Made by a program: the position numbers and the translations under genes
Shown here: one piece after another, positions 1 through 7,752 of the stretch
How positions within the stretch are numbered: the stretch's first letter is position 1
How the letters are laid out: the number at the start of each line of letters is the position of its first letter
From: Sphingomonadales bacterium UBA6174
GTDB taxonomy: Bacteria > Pseudomonadota > Alphaproteobacteria > Sphingomonadales > Sphingomonadaceae
Reading direction: 5' to 3'
NCBI GenBank assembly: GCA_002422945.1
Contig: DITW01000053.1
Coordinates: 1-64,000 of the forward strand
DNA: 64,000 nt
The notes under the pieces: generated by a model
Told to the model about the DNA's origin: nothing
Databases searched by the model: none
What the model saw: only the letters and a program-made list of their open reading frames with translations

Positions 1-134
1 TCAACTCTCAGTGGAAATCAACAGTTTGTTCATCGGCCGGCGTTGATGCCTGCTTCTTTACCAGCAAGCTTGGTTGGATAATGTCTTTGTACTGCTTCGC
101 TCTATAAATTTGCGCCTTTTTATGTTGGATGATA

Positions 135-145
135 TGGTCTGACAA
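135..145. promoter_or_regulatory. candidate FCD-GntR operator upstream of luxR-type gene
   Basis: TGGTCTGACAA fits TNGTNNNACNA, the consensus known for FadR/FCD-type GntR regulators. It lies about 70 bp before the start of the LuxR-type gene. The same core recurs upstream of several units in the window. The remainder of positions 1-215 shows no other recognisable feature. Confidence 0.45.
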
Positions 146-215
146 AATTACCGGGCAATAGCGTAAAAATACGCGGGCCGGGAGAGAATATAGGCCTTGG
201 GAAGGGGTGCGTGAG

Positions 216-1013
216 ATGCTGTTGCGGCGTGAAATCGCGGAGCGTACGGATCATATGGTCGCTCATTGCGGCTTGGGCAGTGCGTCGATCTTTTTGACTG
301 AGCGGTCCGCAGGCGCTGCGAATCTCATTCACCTCCATCATGTCGGTATCACCGAGGAAGTGAAACACGCGTATAGCGATGCGGGTGTGTTTCAGGATGA
401 TCCCTTTGTGTCGGCGATGCAGTCTGGCACCTGTGACTTTACCGATAATTGGTTTAGCTGGGATGATAATCGTCTGGCGTCATATAAGGGTGCGGCGCCG
501 CGTTATCGCGGCTTTATCGAGCAATATTCGGTCAATGTCGTGGCGGCCTATGTCAAGCACCTGACACCGAACCTGTTTTTGTTGATCGGCACGCACACCG
601 GGCGGGGCCATAAGAAAAAGGCGAGCCAGTCACAGGCCGATTTGCGGCGCGAAGTTGATGCTGTCGCCAATCTGGTGATGATGCAATTGTTCGAAGAAAC
701 ATTGCGTTATCCCGAAGCCGTATCCGCTTTATGCAAGACCATCGCCAATCATGACATGTCGGGGTGTGCGATATCGCGACCCGTGGCGAATGACATGAAT
801 TTCATGCTGTCGCCGCGTGAAGACCAGATCGCCAAACTGGTCTGCGCCGGTAAGCAGAACAAGGAAATCGCCTTTGAAACGGGCTTGTCCGAATATACGG
901 TCGAAAACCATCTGCGCCGTATCTATGGCAAAGTAGGGGTGCATAACCGGGCGGCTTTGGTGGCAGCGATGCTGCGGACCTCGCATAGCATGTTTGATGC
1001 AGCCTCCTGTTAA
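216..1013 (+). CDS. LuxR-family transcriptional regulator
   Basis: This is a DNA-binding regulator of about 265 aa. The C-terminal ~55 residues form a LuxR/FixJ helix-turn-helix: LSPREDQIAKLVCAGKQNKE, then a recognition-helix segment around TVENHLRRIYGKVGV. The N-terminal ~190 residues look like a sensory domain of the autoinducer-binding/GAF size class, but no ligand can be assigned and no luxI-type synthase is present. A GTG start at 207 is possible; the ATG at 216 is preferred because the GGGAAGGGG tract at 199-206 is then about 9 nt away. The gene precedes the carboxylase operon in the same direction with a 300-bp gap holding operator sites, so it may control that operon or the whole region (inference). 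Confidence 0.85.
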   Translation: MLLRREIAERTDHMVAHCGLGSASIFLTERSAGAANLIHLHHVGITEEVKHAYSDAGVFQDDPFVSAMQSGTCDFTDNWFSWDDNRLASYKGAAPRYRGFIEQYSVNVVAAYVKHLTPNLFLLIGTHTGRGHKKKASQSQADLRREVDAVANLVMMQLFEETLRYPEAVSALCKTIANHDMSGCAISRPVANDMNFMLSPREDQIAKLVCAGKQNKEIAFETGLSEYTVENHLRRIYGKVGVHNRAALVAAMLRTSHSMFDAASC

Positions 1014-1119
1014 AGGGCGGTAACGGGCAGATTTTCTGACCTGATTGCGCGGTTTGGGGCTTTTAAACGATCCCGGCGCAGCGCTTTTCATATTGATTTA
1101 TTGGCGATTAGCCTTCATA

Positions 1120-1143
1120 TAATCTGACGAAATCATCGGACGA
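1120..1143. promoter_or_regulatory. tandem degenerate operator half-sites
   Basis: Two near matches to TNGTNNNACNA sit side by side: TAATCTGACGA (1120-1130) and TCATCGGACGA (1133-1143). Each has one mismatch at the conserved G. They lie in the 302-bp gap between the LuxR gene and the carboxylase operon, upstream of a perfect site at 1212-1222. Confidence 0.35.
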
Positions 1144-1211
1144 TATTTGCCTTGTAGCGGCATTCGATCATGTGGCGATCTGCCGCAGAACGGCACGTAG
1201 TCACTTTATTA

Positions 1212-1222
1212 TTGTCAGACGA
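1212..1222. promoter_or_regulatory. candidate FCD-GntR operator of the carboxylase operon
   Basis: TTGTCAGACGA is a perfect TNGTNNNACNA match. It is followed by TTTCG and, 24 bp after the GTC, by TTGGAC (1238-1243), then TATGGA at 1262-1267 with an 18-bp gap, a plausible -35/-10 pair. The same operator-to-TTGACA geometry is seen at 10590 and 16846. The rest of the 1014-1315 gap shows nothing else I can name. Confidence 0.5.
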
Positions 1223-1315
1223 TTTCGACGGACTATATTGGACGGCAAATCTTGATTCGAGTATGGACACGGGAATTGCCGGGTGGTTGCGGCCAGAGAG
1301 GTTAGGCGGGGATTC

Positions 1316-2863
1316 ATGGTTGATTATGTAAGGCTGCTTGAGGCGAACAACGCCATTCAGACGATCGGTGACGACACCTATTGGCTGTGCGTGACGCGGA
1401 CAGTACAGGAATCCAAGCTGTTTCCGGTGCCGTCCTATATGCTGCTTTCCTATCTCTGCTGCTTCTATCGCTATCCGGAATTGCTGCGGAAAGTCGAAGC
1501 CAAGATGAAGGCCGAAGAAATCGGTGATCGTTCGCGGGCCATCGGCGGCAAATTCGGCAATCTGCCGGGCTGGGGCCTGCCGACTTTCTTCCTGTTGGGG
1601 CGTGAAATGCTCATCAACATGGGCGTGCTGCGGCCTGAGGATGCGGCGGAAGACGTGGCCTATGTCATGGATTTCTGGCGTCGTTTCAAACTGGCGCAAC
1701 AGCGCGAGGATGGCCATCTCAACGCCCGTGAATTCGGTCAGCGCGTGCAATTGCTGCCGGAGCGCCGCATTCAGCGTTTCCATGCCGATCTTCATCATTG
1801 CGCCAATGGCGACCGCCTGCACAGCGCGGCGCAGACATTTCTCGCCACGATCTCGCAATATGGCTTCCTCGTTTCCTGCGAGAGCCGGTGCACGCTGAAC
1901 AATTCCGGCCCTTACAAGATCTGCCCGGATCGCGAGATGATCGTGCGCGAATTTTCCGATCTGGCGCAGGGCGATTATCCGTGGCTCGATGGCATTGCCG
2001 ATGACGTGCCTTATCCCAATCTGACCGTGACGATGGAGGCGACCGATTGCCATTTCTATCTGATGGACGATTGGGGCAGCTTTGAATCGCGTCCGGAATT
2101 CACCTCGGAAAAGATGACAGGCATCGGCCTGTATACGTCCGATGTGTTGAGCGAGGGCTATACCCCGGTCGGCATGGGGTCGGCGGAAGAGTTGGCGGAG
2201 ACATTTGAAAAGCTGACGGATGTATTCCGCGAGGCCACCGTCAAATTGTGGAAGCGCGTGGCCGGTTGGTCGCGCGATCAGATGATGGATGCGGGTGCGC
2301 TCGTTTACTTCTCACTGATCAAGGATTTCGCGCATATTGCGGGTGTCTATGATGTCGATGACTGGATGAAGATTGATGAGCGGGCGGATCGTTTCCGGCC
2401 ATTGCTGAACGATGAATTCGGTCGCGATTTTCTGGGGGAAATGGTCGGTCTGGTCGATCTGCCGAGCCAGCAATTGCATGAATATGCGATGATGCAGCAC
2501 AGCAATAACCCGGCGCGTTATATTTCACACATTCCTTATTCCGTGCTGACGGATGGTCCGGGACCGAGCATCCCGCCGATGCAGGGCGGCGTTACCCATT
2601 TCGGTGAAAAGCAGGATGTCTATGTCACCAGCGCAGGGCGCTTGACCCTTAAAGAATTTAACCAGCGGGCATCCGAATTCCATCCGGCCCAGATGGCGGA
2701 CGAATATCGGTTCCTGTGCGACACCAGCGTCCGGCTCGATCCGGCATCGGCGCGGGTGCAATCACTTTATAAACTAGAGCAGGAGCAGTCACCGGCACTG
2801 CGCGGCAAGGGCGCAGGCCTTTCCCGCAGCGAAGTCGAAGCACTGCGGGAGAAGCGGTCATGA
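1316..2863 (+). CDS. unknown 515-aa protein, first gene of the biotin-carboxylase operon
   Basis: I do not recognise this family. It is a soluble, acidic protein of 515 aa with no signal peptide and no evident membrane segment. It is rich in aromatic residues and has several Cys and His residues around 60-230, including an FHADLHHCANGD segment near 155. The start is placed at ATG 1316 because AGGCGGGG lies just upstream; a GTG at 1283 would lack a good ribosome site. The stop overlaps the biotin-carrier start (ATGA), so the two are probably translationally coupled. Position at the head of a complete carboxylase set suggests a subunit or substrate-adapting protein of that enzyme (inference). 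No homologous function is claimed. Confidence 0.8.
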   Translation: MVDYVRLLEANNAIQTIGDDTYWLCVTRTVQESKLFPVPSYMLLSYLCCFYRYPELLRKVEAKMKAEEIGDRSRAIGGKFGNLPGWGLPTFFLLGREMLINMGVLRPEDAAEDVAYVMDFWRRFKLAQQREDGHLNAREFGQRVQLLPERRIQRFHADLHHCANGDRLHSAAQTFLATISQYGFLVSCESRCTLNNSGPYKICPDREMIVREFSDLAQGDYPWLDGIADDVPYPNLTVTMEATDCHFYLMDDWGSFESRPEFTSEKMTGIGLYTSDVLSEGYTPVGMGSAEELAETFEKLTDVFREATVKLWKRVAGWSRDQMMDAGALVYFSLIKDFAHIAGVYDVDDWMKIDERADRFRPLLNDEFGRDFLGEMVGLVDLPSQQLHEYAMMQHSNNPARYISHIPYSVLTDGPGPSIPPMQGGVTHFGEKQDVYVTSAGRLTLKEFNQRASEFHPAQMADEYRFLCDTSVRLDPASARVQSLYKLEQEQSPALRGKGAGLSRSEVEALREKRS

Positions 2864-3366
2864 CCAACAGTCGCAAGATTTCAGATGTCGAACAACTGAT
2901 CGAGGAATTCCAGCAATCGGGCATGCGCGAATTGCATGTGCGGGCGGATGGGTTCGAACTCTATCTGTCGACCAATGGAGATGATGCCGGGCTAGGTGTG
3001 GAGCAGGTGGTTACGACGCCAGCCGTGGTGGCCCCGGTTGCTGCATCTGCCGCGCCGGCAGCCGCGCCGGTCAGTGCCCCAGCCAGTGCCGCGCCCGTCG
3101 CCGCAGACGTTACCATTCCGGACGGGTCGGAAATCATTCGCGCGCCATATCTCGGCACTTTCTATCGTTCGCCCAAGCCCGGCTCACCCGTCTATGTCGA
3201 TGTCGGGTCGGAGGTGACGCCGGAAACTGAAATGTGCCTGGTTGAGGTGATGAAATTGTTCACCGCCGTGCGCGCAGGCGTGAATGGCCGGGTGCATCAG
3301 ATCCTCGCGACCGATGGCCAGATGGTGCAGGCGGATCAGCCGCTCTTCGTCGTGGTTGCGGCCTGA
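2860..3366 (+). CDS. biotin carboxyl carrier protein (AccB-like)
   Basis: This 168-aa protein has the usual AccB layout: an N-terminal helical segment (ISDVEQLIEEFQQSGMRELH), an Ala/Pro-rich linker at about 48-84 and a C-terminal biotinyl domain. The biotin attachment motif EVMK is present with the acceptor lysine at residue 132, followed by LFTAVRAG and a terminal QADQPLFVV strand. It would carry carboxybiotin between the adjacent biotin carboxylase and the carboxyltransferase. It overlaps the preceding gene by 4 nt and is followed 2 nt later by the biotin carboxylase. A paralogue without the lysine is at 13772-14188. Confidence 0.93.
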   Translation: MTNSRKISDVEQLIEEFQQSGMRELHVRADGFELYLSTNGDDAGLGVEQVVTTPAVVAPVAASAAPAAAPVSAPASAAPVAADVTIPDGSEIIRAPYLGTFYRSPKPGSPVYVDVGSEVTPETEMCLVEVMKLFTAVRAGVNGRVHQILATDGQMVQADQPLFVVVAA

Positions 3367-3368
3367 TC

Positions 3369-4736
3369 ATGGCGATCACCCGTTTATTTGTCGCCAATCG
3401 TGGTGAAATCGCCCTCCGGATCGTGAAGGCGGCCAAGGGTCTCGGGATCGAGACCGTGGTCGGCGTGTCCGAAGCGGATATCGGCAGTGCGGCGGCGCGT
3501 TTGGCTGATCGTGCCGTGGTGCTGGGGCCGGGACCGGCGGCCAAGAGCTATCTCGACCCCCGGCTGGTGGTGCATGCCGCCAAGGCCAGCGGGTGCGATG
3601 CGCTGCATCCGGGCTATGGCTTTTTGTCGGAACGCGCGATTCTGCCGCGCCTGTGCGCCGAACATGGCATTGCCTTTGTCGGGCCGGAACCGGACATGAT
3701 TGATGCGCTGGGTGATAAGCTACGGGCGCGGGCGATGGCCAAGGCGGCGGGCGTGCCGTTGGTGCCGGGCAGCGATGAAATCAAATCTGCGGCAGAAGCG
3801 CGGCGCGAAGGCGACCGGATCGGCTATCCGGTCTTGCTCAAGGCGTCGGCAGGCGGCGGCGGGCGCGGTATGGTCATTGCCCATGATGGCGATGAAGTCG
3901 AAGCCGGTTTCGCCAAGGCCAGCGCCGAAGCCTTGGCGGCGTTCAACGACGGCACCTTGTTCATGGAACGCTTTGTCCCACAAGCGCGCCATGTCGAGGT
4001 CCAGTTGATGGGCGATGGCACCGGCAATGTCGTGCATTTCGGGGAACGCGATTGTTCGGTCCAGCGGCGCTATCAGAAATTGGTGGAAGAGGCACCCTGT
4101 CTGGCGATGCCGGACAAGGTCCGCAAGGAACTGCATGCGGCGGCGGTGGCTCTCGCCTCCAGCGTCAAATATCGCAATGCCGGGACCGCCGAGTTCCTGT
4201 ACGATGTGGCGCGCGAAGAAGTCTATTTCATCGAGGTGAACGCCCGTATTCAGGTCGAACATCCGGTGACCGAAATGGTGACGGGCTTTGATCTGGTGCA
4301 AGAGCAATTGCGCATCGCGGGCGGCAGCAAATTGTCTGTTAAACAATCGGATATCGTTTTGTCCGGCCATGCGATCGAATGCCGGATCAACGCCGAAGAC
4401 GTCCAGCGCGGGTTCGTGCCGGTGCCCGGCAAGATCACCCGTTGGGAAGCGCCGCAGGGCGAGGGCATCCGCCTCGATACGCATATTTCGGAAGGCGCGG
4501 AAATCCCACCATTTTACGACAGCATGATCGGTAAGCTGATCGTGCATGGCAAGGATCGGGCCGAGGCGGTGGCACGGCTGACGGCGGCGCTCGATCATTT
4601 CATTGTCGAAGGCGTGCCGACCACCATCTCGCTGCATCGCGCTATTGTCCGTCACCCGGATTTTATCGCCAACACCTTCCATACGCGCTGGCTGGAGCAG
4701 GTATTGCTCGCCGATGGCGCCGTTATTTCGGAGTAA
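3369..4736 (+). CDS. biotin carboxylase subunit (AccC-like)
   Basis: This 455-aa ATP-grasp enzyme carboxylates the biotin of its carrier with ATP and bicarbonate. Canonical motifs are present in order: RGEIALRI near the N-terminus, HPGYGFLSE, the glycine-rich KASAGGGGRGM, ERDCSVQRRYQKLVEEAP, and the catalytic FIEVNARIQVEHPVTE. Length matches stand-alone biotin carboxylases. It sits between the carrier protein (2-nt gap) and the carboxyltransferase (4-nt gap). The housekeeping AccC is normally paired only with AccB, whereas here carboxyltransferase, ligase and thiolase follow, so this looks like a dedicated catabolic copy (inference). Confidence 0.95.
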   Translation: MAITRLFVANRGEIALRIVKAAKGLGIETVVGVSEADIGSAAARLADRAVVLGPGPAAKSYLDPRLVVHAAKASGCDALHPGYGFLSERAILPRLCAEHGIAFVGPEPDMIDALGDKLRARAMAKAAGVPLVPGSDEIKSAAEARREGDRIGYPVLLKASAGGGGRGMVIAHDGDEVEAGFAKASAEALAAFNDGTLFMERFVPQARHVEVQLMGDGTGNVVHFGERDCSVQRRYQKLVEEAPCLAMPDKVRKELHAAAVALASSVKYRNAGTAEFLYDVAREEVYFIEVNARIQVEHPVTEMVTGFDLVQEQLRIAGGSKLSVKQSDIVLSGHAIECRINAEDVQRGFVPVPGKITRWEAPQGEGIRLDTHISEGAEIPPFYDSMIGKLIVHGKDRAEAVARLTAALDHFIVEGVPTTISLHRAIVRHPDFIANTFHTRWLEQVLLADGAVISE

Positions 4737-4740
4737 GATC

Positions 4741-6198
4741 ATGGCTCATATTACATTTCTCGATGAAACGATGCGCGATGGCCAGCAGAGCCTGTGGGGG
4801 ATGCGGATGCAGGCGGGCATGGCCCTGCCGGTCGCGCCGATCATCGACAAGACCGGCTATAATATCATCAGCCTTGTAGGGTCCTCTTTGTTCGAAGTGT
4901 TGATCCGCCATTGTCAGGAAGACCCTTGGGCGGGGCTTGACCTGTTGGTCGGTGCGATGCCCAAGACCCCGTTGCGCGGCGGTATCCGTTCGAACGGGTC
5001 GGTCACGTTCGGCTTTACCCCGGATGTGCTGATGGACCTGTGGATGAGCCGCTTGTGCGAACATGGCGTGCGCAGCTGGTGGATCTATGACGTGCTGTTC
5101 AACATCGAAAAGATGCACCGTCTGGCCAAGCTGGCGAAGACCTATAATTGCCAGGTTGCGGGCACGATGTTGTTCACCCTCTCGCCCGTGCATGATGACG
5201 CTTATTATGCCGACAAGGCGAACAAGCTTTCGGCCCTGCCGGAAGTCGACAGCCTGTTGCTCTACGATACCGGCGGCGTGTTGGACCGTGATCGCATTTC
5301 GACCTTGGTCCCGGCGATTGTCGCCAATGCCCGTGGCAAGCCGATTGAAATGCACTCCAACAATATGCTCGGCCAATCGGCCAAGGCCTATATGGATGCG
5401 GTGGAATTTGGCGTCACGGTGCTGCACACCGCCGTGCGTCCGATGGCCAATGGGCCATCGATCCCGTCGATTGAAATCATGACCAAGAATATCGAAATCA
5501 TGGGCCATACCCATAATATCGATACCAGCCTTTTGGCCCCGGTCGCGAACCATTTCGAACGCGTCGGCAAGGCGGCGGGCTATCTGGTGAACCAGCATTT
5601 CGAATATGATGTGACGGCGCTGCGCCATCAGATTCCGGGCGGCATGATGGGCACGTTGCGCGCCCAATTGGTTCAACAGAACATGCTCGATAAGCTGCCG
5701 GAAGTGCTGGCCGAAGTCGCGGCGGTGCGGCGCGAACTGGGCTATCCCGGCATGGCGACCCCGTTTGCCCAGTTGGTGGGGACGCTGGCGGTGCTGAACA
5801 TTGTGACGGGCAAGCGTTATTCGGTCGTGCCGGATGAAGTCATTCAATATGCGGTCGGCTATTATGGCGATCCGGTTGCGCCGATTGATCCGAACGTACT
5901 CGATCAGATTCTGTCGATGCCGCGTGCCAAGGAAATCATGGCCAACCCGCCGGAACAGCCTGATCTGGCCGAATTGCGCCGCCGTCATGGCACTGGTGAA
6001 AATGACGATGAATTGATCTTACGCGCGCTCGTGCCCGCATCGGACATTGATCGCATGCGGGCGGCAGGCCCGATCCGCAGGGATTACCCGACCTTGTCTT
6101 CGCCGGAATTCGAACAGGTCCAGCGCCTGATGCGGGTGGCCACGGCACCATTGGTGCAGATCAGGTCCAGCGAACTCGACCTCACATTGCGGCGTTGA
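4741..6198 (+). CDS. divergent pyruvate-carboxylase-type carboxyltransferase (HMGL-like barrel)
   Basis: This 485-aa protein has the DRE-TIM barrel plus conserved C-terminal PYC/OADA region of pyruvate carboxylase, oxaloacetate decarboxylase alpha and transcarboxylase 5S. The N-terminal LDETMRDGQQSLWG corresponds to the DxxxRDAHQS motif. Compared from memory with pyruvate carboxylase, the metal site is altered: the carbamylated lysine position reads Tyr175 (LLLYDTGGVL) and the HxH pair reads His205-Ser-Asn207. It is therefore probably not a standard pyruvate carboxylase. A carboxyltransferase that acts on an enolisable ketone fits the ligase and thiolase that follow (inference). A GGAGTAAG ribosome site precedes ATG 4741. 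Confidence 0.88.
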   Translation: MAHITFLDETMRDGQQSLWGMRMQAGMALPVAPIIDKTGYNIISLVGSSLFEVLIRHCQEDPWAGLDLLVGAMPKTPLRGGIRSNGSVTFGFTPDVLMDLWMSRLCEHGVRSWWIYDVLFNIEKMHRLAKLAKTYNCQVAGTMLFTLSPVHDDAYYADKANKLSALPEVDSLLLYDTGGVLDRDRISTLVPAIVANARGKPIEMHSNNMLGQSAKAYMDAVEFGVTVLHTAVRPMANGPSIPSIEIMTKNIEIMGHTHNIDTSLLAPVANHFERVGKAAGYLVNQHFEYDVTALRHQIPGGMMGTLRAQLVQQNMLDKLPEVLAEVAAVRRELGYPGMATPFAQLVGTLAVLNIVTGKRYSVVPDEVIQYAVGYYGDPVAPIDPNVLDQILSMPRAKEIMANPPEQPDLAELRRRHGTGENDDELILRALVPASDIDRMRAAGPIRRDYPTLSSPEFEQVQRLMRVATAPLVQIRSSELDLTLRR

Positions 6199-6204
6199 CC
6201 TGAT

Positions 6205-7752
6205 ATGCGGATGATCGACTATTTCGACCGGGGCGCGCGCATCGCGCACGATCGTCCGTGCATGATCGCCGGGGATGTGAGCCGCACCTATGCGGAGATG
6301 TCCCGGCGGACGCATGACATTGGCCGGATGCTGATCGCCGATGGATTTCCGGCAGGCGCGCATGCGGCGGTGTTGAGCGGTAATGCGATGGTCGCGTTCG
6401 AGGCGGTGTTGGGCATCCTGCGCGCGGATGGCGTGTGGGCGATGGCCAATAATCGCGCCAGCGTGTCGGAAAATGCCTATCTCTTCGACCTGCTCGATAT
6501 CGATACCTTGTTCGTGCATTCCGATGCAGCGGACCGGATCGCGACATTCCGCGCCGAATGTCCGCGCATCCGGCGCTATATCGCGCTCGACCGGCCATTT
6601 GCGGAGGCCGACTTCTATCTTGAAGATCGCATTGTGGCGGGGCCGGACGTGCCGCAGCGCCGGGCGGGCAGGGTCGATGAGCTCGGCTTCTTGGGCAATA
6701 CCGGCGGCACGACCGGTCGTTCCAAGGGGGTGATGCTGACCAATGGCAATTGGCAGGCCTTGGTATCGAGCCTCGTCGCCTCCATGCCGATGAAGACGCC
6801 GCCGGTGAATCTTGTTGCCGCGCCGATGACCCATGCGGCTGGCCCTTTGGCCTTGGCGAGCATGGCCTTGGGCGGCACGGTGGTCGTGCTGCCGAAGTTC
6901 GAACCCGCCGATGTGATCGCCGCGATTGAGCAGCATCGCGTGACCTATATGTTCCTGCCGCCGACCGCGATTTACATGTTGTTGGCGCATCCGGGTGTGA
7001 GGGATGCGGATTTCTCGTCGCTTGAATATATTTCCTATGCCGGTGCGCCGATGTCGCTTGAACGGCTTCAGGAAGCGATCGAGGTGTTTGGCCCTGTCAT
7101 GAACGCGAGCTTCGGTCAGACCGAGGCGCCGATGTGCGTGACGGCGATGCCGCCGCATGAACATCTTAACGCCAAGGGCGAATTGGCCCATCCGGGCAGT
7201 TGTGGTCGTCCCAATCTGTTGTCGATTGTCGAGATTATGGACGATGACGGCAACATTCTGCCACCCGGCGAACGCGGCGAAATCGTCGTGCGTGGGCCGT
7301 TGGTGATGGCCGGTTATTACAAGAACCCGGACGCCACGGCAGAGGTGTCGACCTTTGGCTGGCACCATACCGGCGATGTCGGGATTCGCGATGAAGATGG
7401 CTGGTTTTATGTCGTCGACCGCAAGAAGGACATGATCATTTCAGGCGGCTTCAACGTCTATCCGGCGGAGGTCGAACAGGCATTGCTGGCGCATGAAGAT
7501 GTGCAGGATTGCGCGGTGATCGGCGTGCCGGATGAGAAATGGGGCGAGGCGGTCATCGCCTTTGTCGAGCTGCGGGCAGGGGTTGCGGGTGATATGCAGG
7601 CGATCATGGATCATGCGCGCGATTTGCTCGGCCCTGTCAAAACACCGAAGCGGATCGAGCGGATTGATACTCTTCCCCGCACCAATGCGGGCAAGGTCTC
7701 GCGGGCGGAATTGCGCAAGCCCTTTTGGGCGCATGTCGGAAAGGCAATATAA
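6205..7752 (+). CDS. AMP-forming acyl-CoA ligase
   Basis: This 515-aa ANL-superfamily ligase activates a carboxylic acid with ATP and CoA. The P-loop NTGGTTGRSKGVM is at about 170, followed by YYKNPDATAE, WHHTGDVGIRDEDGW and YVVDRKKDMIISGGFNVYPAEVE. The catalytic lysine region near the C-terminus is RTNAGKVSRAELR. The start is 6 nt after the carboxyltransferase stop, and the stop overlaps the thiolase start (TAATG). In this order it would convert the carboxylation product, a beta-keto acid if the substrate is a ketone, to its CoA thioester (inference). The acid specificity cannot be read from sequence. Confidence 0.93.
   Translation: MRMIDYFDRGARIAHDRPCMIAGDVSRTYAEMSRRTHDIGRMLIADGFPAGAHAAVLSGNAMVAFEAVLGILRADGVWAMANNRASVSENAYLFDLLDIDTLFVHSDAADRIATFRAECPRIRRYIALDRPFAEADFYLEDRIVAGPDVPQRRAGRVDELGFLGNTGGTTGRSKGVMLTNGNWQALVSSLVASMPMKTPPVNLVAAPMTHAAGPLALASMALGGTVVVLPKFEPADVIAAIEQHRVTYMFLPPTAIYMLLAHPGVRDADFSSLEYISYAGAPMSLERLQEAIEVFGPVMNASFGQTEAPMCVTAMPPHEHLNAKGELAHPGSCGRPNLLSIVEIMDDDGNILPPGERGEIVVRGPLVMAGYYKNPDATAEVSTFGWHHTGDVGIRDEDGWFYVVDRKKDMIISGGFNVYPAEVEQALLAHEDVQDCAVIGVPDEKWGEAVIAFVELRAGVAGDMQAIMDHARDLLGPVKTPKRIERIDTLPRTNAGKVSRAELRKPFWAHVGKAI

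Noticed and set aside
4723..5988. A 421-codon minus-strand frame opposite the carboxyltransferase
   Set aside because: Same reason: the composition is that of an antisense shadow and no ribosome site or motif is present.
2860..6198. Reading the carrier/carboxylase/carboxyltransferase set as housekeeping acetyl-CoA carboxylase
   Set aside because: The carboxyltransferase is of the pyruvate-carboxylase (HMGL) type and not AccA/AccD, and the operon continues with a ligase and a thiolase.
4741..6198. Reading the carboxyltransferase as isopropylmalate synthase or HMG-CoA lyase
   Set aside because: It is followed by the PYC/OADA-type C-terminal region and lies with biotin carrier and biotin carboxylase genes; length also fits the carboxyltransferase class.
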